A stretch of 46,908 nt of DNA from an uncultured Lachnospiraceae bacterium. Its GTDB lineage: Bacteria > Bacillota > Clostridia > Lachnospirales > Lachnospiraceae. Below are positions 1 to 8,488 of this stretch, piece by piece; position 1 is the first letter of the stretch; each line of letters opens with the position of its first letter. The stretch is from contig CATJTQ010000107.1 of assembly GCA_949743325.1 (NCBI GenBank), forward strand, positions 1-46,908, in the 5' to 3' direction. Position numbers and translations under genes: made by a program. The notes under the pieces are model-generated. The model did not search any database. It had not been told where the DNA came from and saw only the letters and a list, made by a program, of their open reading frames with translations.

Positions 1-49
1 AAGCAGTTATTAAATAGATAGAACTTTATTGTTATGAAAGAGGTGCAAA

Positions 50-279
50 ATGTCCAATCAAAATCAAATATACAATATTTTTAACCAGCAACAAATACAG
101 GCTCAACTGCAGCAAATGCAACAGCGGTATCATAGTCAACAAATGTGGAAAGTGTCCAATTGTGCAAGAAGTTAGATGATTTTCTTAAAAGTGCGGAGGA
201 GATAGATGCTCAATATCAGCAGCTTGCCTTTGCCGAGTGTTGTGCAGTATTGGGTAAACATATGCAAAAACAAATATAA
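50..279 (+). pseudogene. Small Gln-rich protein gene broken by a single-base frameshift
   Basis: An ATG at 50, preceded by GAAAGAGGTGCAAA (SD-like AGAGGTG), opens a 41-codon frame that begins MSNQNQIYNIFNQQQ and stops at 173-175. The next frame continues without a stop from about 161 to 279 and reads CKKLDDFLKSAEEIDAQYQQ, ending HMQKQI. Adding one A in the GCAAGAAG run near 164-170 joins them into one plausible 76-residue protein: a Gln-rich N-terminus, a Lys/Glu-rich helix, and a Cys-Cys pair. So this looks like one gene with a one-base deletion, either a real lesion, a sequencing error, or less likely programmed frameshifting. I do not recognise the function. No signal peptide or membrane segment is visible. 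Confidence 0.55.
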
Positions 280-280
280 A

Positions 281-297
281 TGGGGCTATCGGGAAAT
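281..297 (+). repeat. Left-end remnant of dispersed palindromic element (copy C)
   Basis: The stretch beginning TGGGGCTATCGGGAAAT matches the left end of the elements at 6121-6220 and 26004-26109 with one change, then diverges. Only the terminal arm is present, directly after the stop of the frameshifted gene. Confidence 0.45.
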
Positions 298-313
298 AGA
301 TAACTCTACACAG

Positions 314-350
314 GGGCAGGTGTGATACACATGAATCACACCTGCCCATT
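314..350 (+). terminator. Strong hairpin between convergent genes
   Basis: A perfect 13-bp stem (GGGCAGGTGTGAT at 314-326 with ATCACACCTGCCC at 335-347) encloses an 8-nt loop. It lies between the broken gene on the plus strand and the flavin reductase on the minus strand. The T-run is weak on both sides (ATTTG on plus), so it may stop transcription from both directions by stem strength, but this is less certain than a canonical terminator. Confidence 0.6.
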
Positions 351-382
351 TGATTAATAAAAATAAAATTATATTTTATTTG

Positions 383-910
383 TTATCTTGCAAGCATAGT
401 CTGAATTTCGGCTATGTATAGTGTATGATAATCTTCATCTTTGTACCATTTATCTATTTCCGGAACAATAAAACTATCTTTTGTAATTTTCTGTGCAAAC
501 ATTTTTCGGCATATAAGAACCATACTTGCCTCGTCAATAAACGGTGTTTCAATATTTTGCTCATCAATGTGGTAATTGATTTTCATATTAGCTTTTTTTA
601 TTTTATTTTCATTTCTTCCGGAAACAGTGCCAAGAAAAGCAAGGGCTTCTTTTATTTTTATGTCATCAGGATTAAAGAAACTAAGAGAAAAAGTGCTGGA
701 TCCATCAATAAATTCTTTTGTATAACGACTTTCGCGAACTGCAATCAATACAATATCCTTACCCCACATTACTCCCATTCCGCCCCATGAAGCGGTCATT
801 GTATTGACATCATTGTCCTTCTCTGCTGTAATTAACATCCAGTCTTTTCCAATTAATCTAAATGGATTATCGTTAAAGTAACTTAAATCCATCGGTTGAA
901 AACTGTGCAT
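383..910 (-). CDS. Flavin reductase family protein (FMN-binding split barrel)
   Basis: A 175-residue protein of the flavin reductase/DIM6-NTAB type. These bind FMN and often reduce flavins with NAD(P)H in the cytosol; the substrate of this member is not evident. The N-terminal stretch has the family look: NPFRLIGKDWMLITAEK, then NTMTASWGGMGVMWGKD, where the T-x-S-W-G-G segment sits in the flavin phosphate-binding region, and then VRESRYTKEFID. The start at 910 is chosen because GGAGGT lies 7 nt upstream; an in-frame upstream ATG at 952 has no ribosome site. It is monocistronic, with its own promoter (978-1006), divergent from hrcA. Confidence 0.85.
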   Translation of the reverse strand: MHSFQPMDLSYFNDNPFRLIGKDWMLITAEKDNDVNTMTASWGGMGVMWGKDIVLIAVRESRYTKEFIDGSSTFSLSFFNPDDIKIKEALAFLGTVSGRNENKIKKANMKINYHIDEQNIETPFIDEASMVLICRKMFAQKITKDSFIVPEIDKWYKDEDYHTLYIAEIQTMLAR

Positions 911-977
911 AACGAATACCTCCATATAAATTTTTGTAATAATAGTATACACTTTTTTTACAATAAAGAACAGTTTT

Positions 978-1006
978 ATTATATAAAATTTTCAAAAATT
1001 TGTAAA
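978..1006 (-). promoter_or_regulatory. Sigma-A-type promoter for flavin reductase
   Basis: On the minus strand TTTACA (1006-1001) and TATAAT (983-978) are separated by 17 nt, about 70 nt upstream of the flavin reductase start. It lies back to back with the hrcA promoter. Confidence 0.6.
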
Positions 1007-1021
1007 CTTAAAAAAATAGTG

Positions 1022-1050
1022 TTGACAAATTAAAATTCAAGTGCTATTGT
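1022..1050 (+). promoter_or_regulatory. Sigma-A promoter of the hrcA-grpE-dnaK-dnaJ operon
   Basis: TTGACA (1022-1027), a 17-nt spacer and TATTGT (1045-1050), with TG one base upstream of the -10 (extended -10). The expected start of transcription near 1057 lies just before the CIRCE operator. Confidence 0.8.
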
Positions 1051-1064
1051 TGATACATGAAATG

Positions 1065-1091
1065 TTAGCACTCTACTTGAATGAGTGCTAA
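1065..1091 (+). promoter_or_regulatory. CIRCE operator (HrcA binding site), heat-shock operon
   Basis: A perfect match to the CIRCE consensus: TTAGCACTC, 9 nt, GAGTGCTAA, extended by one G-C pair. It sits downstream of the -10, around the start of the transcript, so HrcA bound here would block the operon and the DNA element would also lie in the 5' untranslated RNA. HrcA is encoded by the first gene downstream, giving autoregulation. Confidence 0.95.
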
Positions 1092-1154
1092 CAAGAAATT
1101 ATCAGACATATAGTAATTGTATAATATAAGGAGTTTCTAAAAGGGTGGTATTGG

Positions 1155-2183
1155 ATGCAGGAATTAGATGAGAGGAAGACGAAAATATTGGAGACAATAA
1201 TTCGCAATTATTTTGAATCCGGTGAGCCGGTCGGTTCAAGAACGATATCAAAAGATGGTGCATTGAATGTAAGTTCTGCAACAATTAGAAATGAGATGTC
1301 TGATTTGGAGGAGATGGGTTATATAGTTCAGCCTCATACTTCATCAGGGCGTATTCCTACAGATAAAGGTTATAGGTTTTATGTAAATCGTCTTATGGAA
1401 AAGCAGAATGATGAGATGACAGAATTTAAGGAACTGATGATTGAGAGGGTGGACAGAACAGAATTATTATTAAAACAGCTGGCAAAGATTTTAGCTGCCA
1501 ACACGAATTATGCGACAATGGTTTCAACTCCGCAGATGAGCAGAAATCGTATTAAATTTATTCAATTGTCTCAAATGTCTGACAAAAAGATTGTGGCGGT
1601 AATTGTTTTAGAGGGCGATATAGTTAAGAATAAAATGATATCAGTAGATGAAATACTGGATAATGAGAGTCTGTTAAGATTAAATATTATGCTTAATTCA
1701 AGTCTTAATGGTATGATGATTGAGAATATTAACTTGGGTCTTATAACAAAGTTAAAAGAACAGGCTGGAGATCATATTGGCATTATTTCAAATGTTCTTG
1801 ATTCCCTCGCGGAAGTTTTAAATGAGATGGATGATATGGAAATATATACAAGCGGAGCCACAAATATTTTCAAATATCCAGAGCTTAGAGACAGTCAGAG
1901 AGCCAGTGAACTTATTAATGCTCTAGAGGAGAAGAACCAGCTTACAACGCTTCTGTCAAACGTCGAAGATACGCATAGCGGCGCTATTCAGGTTTATATC
2001 GGAGATGAAGCGCCGGTTCAGAATATGAAAGACTGCAGTATTGTAACTGCGACATATGAGTTGGAGGAAGGGCTTCAGGGAACAATCGGTATAATCGGAC
2101 CGAAAAGGATGGATTATGAGAAAGTAGTAAATACACTCCAAACGCTTATGAAGCAGTTGGATTTGATATATAAAAAAACATAA
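1155..2183 (+). CDS. hrcA: Heat-inducible transcription repressor HrcA
   Basis: A 342-residue protein, the usual length for HrcA. The N-terminal winged helix carries the family hallmarks: LDERKTKILETIIRNYFESG, GEPVGSRTI, NVSSATIRNEMSDLEEMGY and HTSSGRIPTDKGYRFYVN. The C-terminal GAF-like domain follows; the STLS-type region is represented by NIGLITKLKEQAGDHIG-like sequence and the end by GTIGIIGPKRMDY. It represses by binding CIRCE and is stabilised by the chaperonin system; the sites at 1065 and 25327 are its visible targets. The start is ATG at 1155, six bases after AAGGGTGG. It is the first gene of the operon, 24 bases from grpE. Confidence 0.97.
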   Translation: MQELDERKTKILETIIRNYFESGEPVGSRTISKDGALNVSSATIRNEMSDLEEMGYIVQPHTSSGRIPTDKGYRFYVNRLMEKQNDEMTEFKELMIERVDRTELLLKQLAKILAANTNYATMVSTPQMSRNRIKFIQLSQMSDKKIVAVIVLEGDIVKNKMISVDEILDNESLLRLNIMLNSSLNGMMIENINLGLITKLKEQAGDHIGIISNVLDSLAEVLNEMDDMEIYTSGATNIFKYPELRDSQRASELINALEEKNQLTTLLSNVEDTHSGAIQVYIGDEAPVQNMKDCSIVTATYELEEGLQGTIGIIGPKRMDYEKVVNTLQTLMKQLDLIYKKT

Positions 2184-2207
2184 GAATGAAAGGCGGTTGT
2201 TGTAAAT

Positions 2208-2846
2208 ATGGAAAATGAAAATAAAGAATTAGATGAACATTTGGAACAAGATGAACAGTTAGATGAAGAAAAAGATACAGAAGCTTCTGAAGACATTAAA
2301 GAAGAGGAGACAGAAAGTGTAGAGGAAGCCGAGTGTGAAGAGGGTTCTGACGAGGAAGAAGACAGCAAAGAAAAGAAAGGGATTTTCGGAAAGAAAAAAG
2401 AAAAGAAAGATAAAAAGACACAGCAGATTGAAGAATTAACAGATCAGCTAAAAAGAACAATGGCTGAGTTTGATAACTTCAGAAAACGTACTGATAAAGA
2501 AAAGTCATATATGTATGAAAATGGTGCGAGAAGTGTAATAGAAAAGCTGCTTCCTGTTGTGGATAATTTTGAGAGAGCTTTTAAGGATGTTACTGATGAA
2601 CAGAGAGAGGATCCTTTTGTTGATGGAATGGATAAAGTTTTCAAACAGGTAATGACATTATTTGAAGATATTGGCGTAAAAGTTATAGAGGCAGAAGGTC
2701 AGAATTTTAATCCTGATTTTCATAATGCAGTTATGCATATTGAAGATGACAGCCTTGAGGAAAATGTTATAGCGGAAGAATTTCAGAAAGGCTATACTTA
2801 CAAGGATACAGTTATCAGACATAGTATGGTAAAAGTAGCTAATTAA
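2208..2846 (+). CDS. grpE: GrpE nucleotide exchange factor
   Basis: A 212-residue co-chaperone that releases ADP from DnaK. The first ~60 residues are extremely acidic (runs of Glu and Asp), followed by a Lys-rich patch KEKKGIFGKKKEKKDKK. Then come the long coiled-coil helix (QQIEELTDQLKRTMAEFDNF) and the signature region RKRTDKEKS...ENGARSVIEKLLPVVDNFERA. The C-terminal beta domain includes NFNPDFHNAVMHIED and ends YKDTVIRHSMVKVAN, as in typical GrpE. The start at 2208 follows AAAGGCGG. It is part of the CIRCE-controlled operon, between hrcA and dnaK. Confidence 0.96.
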   Translation: MENENKELDEHLEQDEQLDEEKDTEASEDIKEEETESVEEAECEEGSDEEEDSKEKKGIFGKKKEKKDKKTQQIEELTDQLKRTMAEFDNFRKRTDKEKSYMYENGARSVIEKLLPVVDNFERAFKDVTDEQREDPFVDGMDKVFKQVMTLFEDIGVKVIEAEGQNFNPDFHNAVMHIEDDSLEENVIAEEFQKGYTYKDTVIRHSMVKVAN

Positions 2847-2886
2847 AATTACTTTATATAAGAATTAATTTTAGGAGGAATAAATT

Positions 2887-4758
2887 ATGAGTAAGATTAT
2901 TGGTATTGACTTAGGTACAACTAATTCTTGTGTTGCTGTTATGGAAGGCGGACAGCCAACAGTTATCGCAAATGCTGAAGGAGTTCGTACCACTCCGTCA
3001 ATTGTTGCATTTTCAAAGACTGGCGAGAGACTTGTAGGCGAGCCTGCAAAGAGACAGGCAGTTACAAATGCAGATAAGACAATCTCATCTATAAAGAGAC
3101 ATATGGGTTCAGATCACAGAGTTGCGATTGATGATAAAAAATACTCACCACAGGAAATTTCGGCGATGATACTTCAGAAATTAAAGGCAGATGCAGAAGG
3201 ATATCTTGGTGAAAAAGTTACTAAGGCAGTTATAACTGTCCCAGCTTATTTTAACGATGCACAGAGACAGGCAACAAAAGATGCTGGTAAAATTGCCGGG
3301 CTTGAGGTTGACAGAATTATTAACGAGCCGACAGCTGCTGCTTTAGCTTATGGTCTTGACAATGGTAAAGAACAAAAGATTATGGTGTATGATCTTGGCG
3401 GCGGTACTTTTGATGTATCAATTATCGAGATTGGTGACGGCGTTATTGAAGTTCTCGCAACAAGCGGTGATAATAAGCTTGGCGGTGATGATTTTGACCA
3501 GAGAATTACAGATTATATGCTCTCAGAGTTTAAGAAGGCAGAGGGTGTAGATTTGTCAAATGATAATATGGCACTTCAGAGACTTAAAGAGGCAGCAGAA
3601 AAAGCTAAAAAAGAATTATCTTCTGCTACAACTACAAATATTAACCTTCCATTTATTACAGCTACAAATGAAGGTCCAAAACATTTTGATATGAACTTGA
3701 CAAGAGCTAAATTTGATGAGCTTACACATGATCTTGTTGAGAGAACTACAACTCCGGTACAGAATGCATTGAGTGATGCAGGTTTATCAGCGTCAGAGCT
3801 TGGTCAGGTATTATTAGTCGGAGGTTCGACAAGAATTCCTGCAGTGCAGGATAAGGTTAAACAGCTTACTGGTAAAGAGCCAAGCAAGAATTTAAATCCT
3901 GATGAGTGTGTAGCTCTTGGAGCTTCAATTCAGGGTGGAAAACTTTCAGGTGATAAAACTGCAAGTGAAATTCTTCTTCTTGATGTAACTCCACTCTCTC
4001 TTTCAATTGAGACAATGGGCGGTGTTGCTACAAGGCTTATTGAGAGAAATACAACAATTCCTACAAAGAAAAGTCAGGTATTCTCTACAGCGGCAGATAA
4101 TCAGACGGCAGTTGATATAAATATTGTACAGGGTGAGCGTCAGTTTGCAAGAGATAACAAGTCTCTTGGACAGTTCCGTCTTGATGGTATCCCTCCTGCA
4201 AGAAGAGGTGTTCCTCAGATTGAGGTAACATTCGATATTGATGCCAACGGTATTGTAAATGTATCCGCTAAGGATTTAGGAACAGGAAAAGAGCAGCATA
4301 TAACAATTACAGCCGGTTCTAATATGTCGGATGAAGATATAGATAAGGCGGTAAGAGAAGCTGCCGAGTATGAAGCTCAGGATAAGAAGAGAAAAGATGC
4401 TATTGATACAAGAAATGACGCAGATTCAATGGTATTCCAGACAGAAAAAGCTATGGAAGAAGTCGGAGATAAGATTGATCCTAATGATAAAGCTGCAGTG
4501 GAAGCAGATGTTAAAGTTTTAAAAGATTTGCTTGCTAATTCAAATCCTGAGGAGATGACAGATACTCAGATTGATGAAATAAAATCTGCAAAAGAGAAAC
4601 TTATGGAGAGTGCACAGAAACTATTTGCCAAGGTTTATGAGCAGTCACAGGCGGCAGGGGCAGGTCCTGATATGGGAGCAGGAGCAGATCCTAATATGGG
4701 AGGAACTTATGAACAGCCTGATGATGATATTGTAGATGCTGATTTCAAAGAAGTGTAA
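2887..4758 (+). CDS. dnaK: Chaperone DnaK (Hsp70)
   Basis: A 623-residue Hsp70. The actin-like ATPase opens with [21 protein letters not shown], including the phosphate-1 loop. It continues with [19 protein letters not shown], the phosphate-2 loop [12 protein letters not shown] and the adenosine motif [14 protein letters not shown]. The substrate-binding domain (about residues 360-515) contains [19 protein letters not shown]-like sequence. A helical lid follows, then a Gly/Ala-rich tail ending [11 protein letters not shown], the conserved EEVD-like bacterial terminus. It folds and protects proteins in an ATP cycle with DnaJ and GrpE. An excellent ribosome site (TAGGAGG, 8 nt before ATG) suggests high output. 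It is the third gene of the CIRCE operon. Confidence 0.98.
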   Translation: MSKIIGIDLGTTNSCVAVMEGGQPTVIANAEGVRTTPSIVAFSKTGERLVGEPAKRQAVTNADKTISSIKRHMGSDHRVAIDDKKYSPQEISAMILQKLKADAEGYLGEKVTKAVITVPAYFNDAQRQATKDAGKIAGLEVDRIINEPTAAALAYGLDNGKEQKIMVYDLGGGTFDVSIIEIGDGVIEVLATSGDNKLGGDDFDQRITDYMLSEFKKAEGVDLSNDNMALQRLKEAAEKAKKELSSATTTNINLPFITATNEGPKHFDMNLTRAKFDELTHDLVERTTTPVQNALSDAGLSASELGQVLLVGGSTRIPAVQDKVKQLTGKEPSKNLNPDECVALGASIQGGKLSGDKTASEILLLDVTPLSLSIETMGGVATRLIERNTTIPTKKSQVFSTAADNQTAVDINIVQGERQFARDNKSLGQFRLDGIPPARRGVPQIEVTFDIDANGIVNVSAKDLGTGKEQHITITAGSNMSDEDIDKAVREAAEYEAQDKKRKDAIDTRNDADSMVFQTEKAMEEVGDKIDPNDKAAVEADVKVLKDLLANSNPEEMTDTQIDEIKSAKEKLMESAQKLFAKVYEQSQAAGAGPDMGAGADPNMGGTYEQPDDDIVDADFKEV

Positions 4759-4902
4759 TGCATTTTTAATATACAAATAGTTTTGCAGCAAAAGGGGCGC
4801 GTTGTTTTCAATGTGTCCCTAAAGCTGTTAATTCATGCCAGAGGCATTTTGACAGATGTATAGGCAGTTGATAAAGTATCAGATTAAGAAAGGGATATAA
4901 CA

Positions 4903-6084
4903 ATGGCAGACAAGAGAGATTATTATGAGGTCTTAGGAGTAGACAGAAATGCTGATGATTCCACTATAAAAAAAGCATACAGAAATCTTGCAAAGAAATA
5001 TCATCCAGATATGAATCCGGGGGATAAGGATGCAGAGAAAAAATTTAAGGAAGCGTCAGAAGCTTACGCAGTACTTAGTGATGCTGATAAGAAAAGACAG
5101 TATGACCAGTTTGGTCATGCAGCGTTTGAAGGCGGCGCAGGAGCAGGGGGATTTGACTTTAGCGGAGCTGACTTTGGAGATATATTTGGAGATATATTCG
5201 GAGATATATTCGGTGGAGGCGGAAGACGACGTGCAAATAATGGTCCTATGAAAGGCGCAAATGTCCGTACATCAGTAAGAGTTTCGTTTGAGGAGGCGGT
5301 ATTTGGCTGTGATAAAGAACTTACGCTTAATCTGAAAGATACTTGTGGAAAATGTAAAGGTACCGGAGCTAAGCCGGGGACATCTCCAATCACATGTACA
5401 AAATGCGGGGGAAAAGGACAGGTTGTCTATACCCAGCAGTCCCTTTTTGGAATGGTAAGAAATGTACAGACCTGTCCTGAGTGCAGTGGTACTGGTAAGG
5501 TAGTAAAAGAAAAGTGTTCTGATTGTTATGGAACTGGTTATATTCAAAGAAAGAGAACTATACAAGTATCTGTTCCTGCTGGTATTGACAATGGACAAAG
5601 TATTAGAATCCGTGATAAAGGAGAACCAGGTATAAACGGAGGACCAAGAGGAGATTTGTTAGTAGAGGTGTTAGTTTCGCGACATCCAATTTTCCAAAGA
5701 CAGGATTATAATATATATTCTAATGCGCCTATCTCGTTTGCTGTGGCCGCACTTGGCGGAGAAGTCCGTATATCAACAGTAGACGGAGATGTGTTATATG
5801 ATGTAAAACCAGGAACACAGACAGATACTAAAGTTCGTTTAAAGGGCAAAGGTGTTCCTTCTCTTAGAAACAGCCAGGTGAGAGGTGATCACTATGTAAC
5901 TCTTATTGTACAAGTGCCTGAAAGACTAAATGAAGAACAAAAAGAGCTTTTGCGTCAGTTTGATGCTGCAACAGGGGATACATTAAAGAGGTCAGCTGAT
6001 GCAAATAAGTCTGAGAAGCATGAGAGAAAAAAAGGTTTTGGTGAAAAAGTAGGGGAGAAAGTAAAAGAGATGTTTGAAAAGTAG
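4903..6084 (+). CDS. dnaJ: Chaperone DnaJ (Hsp40)
   Basis: A 393-residue type I J-protein that delivers clients to DnaK and stimulates its ATPase. The J domain (residues ~5-70) has the HPD tripeptide in [12 protein letters not shown]. Next is a Gly/Phe-rich linker in which GDIF occurs three times in tandem, encoded by a near-perfect 12-bp repeat around 5177-5215. Four CxxCxGxG zinc motifs follow ([32 protein letters not shown]), then the client-binding C-terminal domain. The start follows AAGGGATATAACA. It is separated from dnaK by a 144-nt gap that contains only a weak ATGCC/GGCAT hairpin. prmA, its usual downstream neighbour, is absent here and lies 35 kb away. Confidence 0.97.
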   Translation: MADKRDYYEVLGVDRNADDSTIKKAYRNLAKKYHPDMNPGDKDAEKKFKEASEAYAVLSDADKKRQYDQFGHAAFEGGAGAGGFDFSGADFGDIFGDIFGDIFGGGGRRRANNGPMKGANVRTSVRVSFEEAVFGCDKELTLNLKDTCGKCKGTGAKPGTSPITCTKCGGKGQVVYTQQSLFGMVRNVQTCPECSGTGKVVKEKCSDCYGTGYIQRKRTIQVSVPAGIDNGQSIRIRDKGEPGINGGPRGDLLVEVLVSRHPIFQRQDYNIYSNAPISFAVAALGGEVRISTVDGDVLYDVKPGTQTDTKVRLKGKGVPSLRNSQVRGDHYVTLIVQVPERLNEEQKELLRQFDAATGDTLKRSADANKSEKHERKKGFGEKVGEKVKEMFEK

Positions 6085-6120
6085 TATATTACTTTACTTA
6101 ATAATACTAAAAACTGCAAC

Positions 6121-6220
6121 TGGGGAAGTCGGGAAATGGAAGCAGTTGCCAAGATATTGTTTAAACATTTGAGAATGTAACAATATATTGTTTGCAAATC
6201 GCGTTTGCCGACAGCCCTGG
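6121..6220 (+). repeat. Dispersed palindromic element, copy A
   Basis: About 100 nt directly downstream of dnaJ. It begins GGGGAAGTCGGGAAATG, has inner inverted segments (GATATTGTTTAAAC... and ...GTAACAATATATTG) around a shared core TTTGAGAATG, and ends GCCGACAGCCCTGG. The overall plan matches copy B at 26004, but the terminal arms here have drifted. It could fold into a long hairpin and might end dnaJ transcription, although no T-run follows it. Confidence 0.6.
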
Positions 6221-6250
6221 TTCATCAATTTTATATAAAAGGGGGAATTT

Positions 6251-6625
6251 ATGCATAAAATTAATATTTTAGCTGATGAAAGGTTACTAACAAAAAATTT
6301 TGCAATCAGTGTGTATGAAAGATATATTTCGTTTGATAAGCATTTATCAGATATAATTTTTCAAAATGATATAAACAGTGTTGATTTTGCGGAGCAAAAA
6401 GACAGTATAATTTTTTTTCATGGACATATGTTTGATATAAGGCCTAAAGGAAAAAATGCTGTAATATATTCAAAATCTCTTGCGGATCTATTTAGAAAAA
6501 GACTTTCGCTCCCTGAATTTGACGGAGTACAAAAAGTGTATGTAAGTTTTAATAGTGAATATTTTATAATTCCTACAAGTTCTAATAATTTTCTACAAAA
6601 ATCATGTTTTTCCCATAATATTTAA
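6251..6625 (+). CDS. Hypothetical protein, 124 aa
   Basis: I do not recognise this gene. It has a convincing ribosome site (AAAAGGGGGAATTT before ATG) and an uninterrupted 124-codon frame. The sequence looks like a small soluble alpha/beta protein: a hydrophobic-charged N-terminus (MHKINILADERLLTKNF), a mid-segment SIIFFHGHMFDIRPKGK with a His-Gly-His, a basic helix LADLFRKRLSLPEF and a terminal strand VYVSFNSEYFIIPTS. There is no signal peptide or membrane helix. It lies between the palindromic repeat after dnaJ and the minus-strand ABC-F gene, so it is probably transcribed alone or by read-through from dnaJ. Confidence 0.65.
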   Translation: MHKINILADERLLTKNFAISVYERYISFDKHLSDIIFQNDINSVDFAEQKDSIIFFHGHMFDIRPKGKNAVIYSKSLADLFRKRLSLPEFDGVQKVYVSFNSEYFIIPTSSNNFLQKSCFSHNI

Positions 6626-6716
6626 TTATGTTAGGATTGTTATCATTAAAACTATTTATATTTTAAATAATTTGGACTGATGTTTAATTATGATCTATAA
6701 GTTTATGCCCTTATGA

Positions 6717-6743
6717 CTGGGCTATTCAAAGCAGATAGCCCAG
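6717..6743. other. Intergenic hairpin between convergent genes
   Basis: CTGGGCTAT (6717-6725) pairs with ATAGCCCAG (6735-6743), a perfect 9-bp stem. No T-run follows in either direction, so its role as a terminator for the 6251 gene or for the ABC-F gene is only suggested by its position. Confidence 0.35.
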
Positions 6744-6820
6744 CATGGATAGGGGTAATAGAATAATTCTTTAAAAGTATTAAAGCGGCTTTTAAATCTG
6801 AGGTATATTTAATATTATAA

Positions 6821-8281
6821 TTATAGTTGAATAATTTTTGTTGCAACGGTGTCTCTAAAAACTTTGTCATGCTCAACAAGAATCATTGTAGGAGAAAATT
6901 CTCTTATTAACTGTTCAATCTGTATTCGAGAATAAACATCCATAAAATTAAGCGGTTCATCCCAAACATATAAATGTGCTTTTTCACATAGACTTTTAGC
7001 GATTAGGATTTTTTTCTTTTGTCCTGCAGAAAAATCAGTAATATCTTTTTCAAACTGTATACGTTCAAACGCCATTTTTCTAAGTATTGCTTTAAATAAG
7101 CTTTCATCTATATTGTTTAATATGCAAAAGTCAGATAAATTTCCTTCTAAATGGTCTGTACATTGTGGTACATATGAGATGATAATTCCAGAACTTATTT
7201 CTGCTAGTCCAGTATGCTTTATATTTTCACCGATTAATAATTTTAACAAGCTGCTCTTACCGCTTCCGTTTAATCCGTCAATTATAATGCGTTCTCTCTG
7301 CTTAACTGAAAAAGAAACTGGCTCGCATATTTCAATTTCATTGTAAAAAATTTTTATATTTGAGAGAGAAACAAGTGTGTCAGAGTGAAATGACAGCGGT
7401 GAAATTTTTAAGTTATCAGCAGTCTCAATATTTTTTAAAAGACTGGATTTAGTCTTAATTGCCTGTTGTTGCCTTGCTTCTATTGCTTTTGATCGTTTCA
7501 TCATTTTGGCAGCTTTATGACCTATATATCCTTTATCTGCCGCTCCAACTTTAGAAGCCTCAACTTTATGGGACCAATCAGCGGAGCGTTTGGATGATTG
7601 GTTTAAACGTTTTATATCTTTAGCCAGACGATCATTTTGTGCTATTTCAGCTTCCTGCCGGCGTTCAAAATTTTCTATCCAAGATGAGAAGCTGCCGCTT
7701 TGTACTTCTATATCTGCTCTGTTTATCGATAAAATGTGATCTATGCATCCGTCCAAGAAATATCTGTCATGAGAGACTAATATAAACCCTTTTTTCTTTT
7801 GCAAATAAGCGGATACAATTTCTCTGGCTTTAGTATCTAAATAATTCGTAGGTTCATCAATAAGCAGAAAATTCTCATCGTTTAGAAATAATGCAGATAG
7901 TAATATTTTTGTCTGTTCACCATTGGAAAGTGTATTAAATGAACGCCAAAGTACGTCAGCATTTACTTGTAGGTAAGATAATTCTCGTATTATTTCCCAT
8001 TCTTCAGCGTTGGGACAGATATCTTGTAATATCTCTGTTGTCAAGCGATTTTTATCTTTAACTGGATATGGAAAATAATCAAATTTTACTGAACTGATTA
8101 TTTTTCCTTTGTAATCATATTTACCAAGTAATAGATTGAGGAAAGTTGTTTTTCCTCTGCCATTTCTGCCTACAAAACCTAATTTCCAATCGGTGTCAAT
8201 TTGAAAGCTGACGTTTTCAAATATATTGTCATAGCTTGAAGGATAAGAGAATGTAAGATTTTCTATTTTAATCATTGACAT
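6821..8281 (-). CDS. ABC-F ribosomal protection protein, Lsa-like
   Basis: About 486 residues with two ABC ATPase domains and no membrane segments, the ABC-F plan. ABC1 has Walker A GRNGRGKTT, signature LSNGEQTK and Walker B LLIDEPTNYLD. A long charged linker around RRQEAEIAQNDRLAKDIKRL, rich in Lys/Arg, corresponds to the antibiotic-resistance domain. ABC2 has GLNGSGKSS, FSAGQKKK and LYVWDEPLNFMD. The N-terminal segment ENVSFQIDTDWKLGFVGRNG and the overall pattern closely recall Lsa proteins, which displace lincosamides, pleuromutilins and streptogramin A from the ribosome; the actual drug range is inference. The start is placed at 8281 because GGAGG lies 8 nt upstream; the ATG at 8287 is only 2 nt from it. 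The leader looks attenuated. Confidence 0.88.
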   Translation of the reverse strand: MSMIKIENLTFSYPSSYDNIFENVSFQIDTDWKLGFVGRNGRGKTTFLNLLLGKYDYKGKIISSVKFDYFPYPVKDKNRLTTEILQDICPNAEEWEIIRELSYLQVNADVLWRSFNTLSNGEQTKILLSALFLNDENFLLIDEPTNYLDTKAREIVSAYLQKKKGFILVSHDRYFLDGCIDHILSINRADIEVQSGSFSSWIENFERRQEAEIAQNDRLAKDIKRLNQSSKRSADWSHKVEASKVGAADKGYIGHKAAKMMKRSKAIEARQQQAIKTKSSLLKNIETADNLKISPLSFHSDTLVSLSNIKIFYNEIEICEPVSFSVKQRERIIIDGLNGSGKSSLLKLLIGENIKHTGLAEISSGIIISYVPQCTDHLEGNLSDFCILNNIDESLFKAILRKMAFERIQFEKDITDFSAGQKKKILIAKSLCEKAHLYVWDEPLNFMDVYSRIQIEQLIREFSPTMILVEHDKVFRDTVATKIIQL

Positions 8282-8300
8282 ATACATGCCCTCCTTTTTA

Positions 8301-8334
8301 ATAATAAAAGCTGCAGGAAGTTATTCCTGCAGCT
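8301..8334 (-). terminator. Intrinsic terminator in the ABC-F leader (attenuator)
   Basis: On the minus strand AGCTGCAGGAA (8334-8324) pairs with TTCCTGCAGCT (8319-8309) across a 4-nt loop, followed by TTTTATTATT. It ends just before the ABC-F ribosome site, so it would stop transcription before the coding region. Its 3' arm can instead pair with 8402-8415 (see the competing segment). Confidence 0.8.
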
Positions 8335-8401
8335 CACTATAGCATAATTAAACCGCGTATCAATGCGGCGTCAAAACTATATTGTGATTATGGACTGATT
8401 T

Positions 8402-8415
8402 ATAACTTTCCTGCA
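8402..8415 (-). promoter_or_regulatory. Candidate anti-terminator segment in the ABC-F leader
   Basis: On the minus strand TGCAGGAAAGTTAT (8415-8402) is complementary, with one bulged A, to ATAACTTCCTGCA (8324-8312). That target is the loop plus the 3' arm of the terminator, so the two pairings exclude one another. This is the expected design for antibiotic-responsive attenuation. Confidence 0.6.
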
Positions 8416-8464
8416 ATTGATCAGACAATTCCATAGATTCGGTATTGTCAAAATATTAAAATCA

Positions 8465-8488
8465 TTATCTGCAAGAAAAGTTAAACAT
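8465..8488 (-). CDS. Putative leader peptide MFNFSCR upstream of ABC-F
   Basis: Seven codons plus stop, encoding MFNFSCR, with a good ribosome site (AGAGGTGG, 4 nt before ATG). It lies inside the ~360-nt leader of the ABC-F gene, upstream of the competing hairpins. Stalling of a drug-bound ribosome on a short leader peptide is the known way such leaders release attenuation; here it is inferred. An overlapping 42-codon frame (8377-8505) starts at ATG 8505 without a ribosome site and is less likely. Confidence 0.5.
   Translation of the reverse strand: MFNFSCR

Noticed and set aside
425-790. Plus-strand open frame opposite the flavin reductase gene
   Set aside because: It is the mirror of a well-supported gene, has no ribosome site and low-complexity Phe/Ile-rich sequence.
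2114-2368. Ser-rich minus-strand frame over the start of grpE
   Set aside because: It is the reverse complement of the acidic grpE N-terminus, hence the apparent poly-Ser; not a gene.
5177-5215. Short tandem repeat in dnaJ as a mobile or CRISPR-like repeat
   Set aside because: It encodes the GDIF repeats in the Gly/Phe linker, a normal feature of DnaJ.
5115-5598. Minus-strand open frames across dnaJ
   Set aside because: They are antisense to the zinc-finger and Gly/Phe part of dnaJ, rich in Ser/Pro by complement, with no ribosome site.
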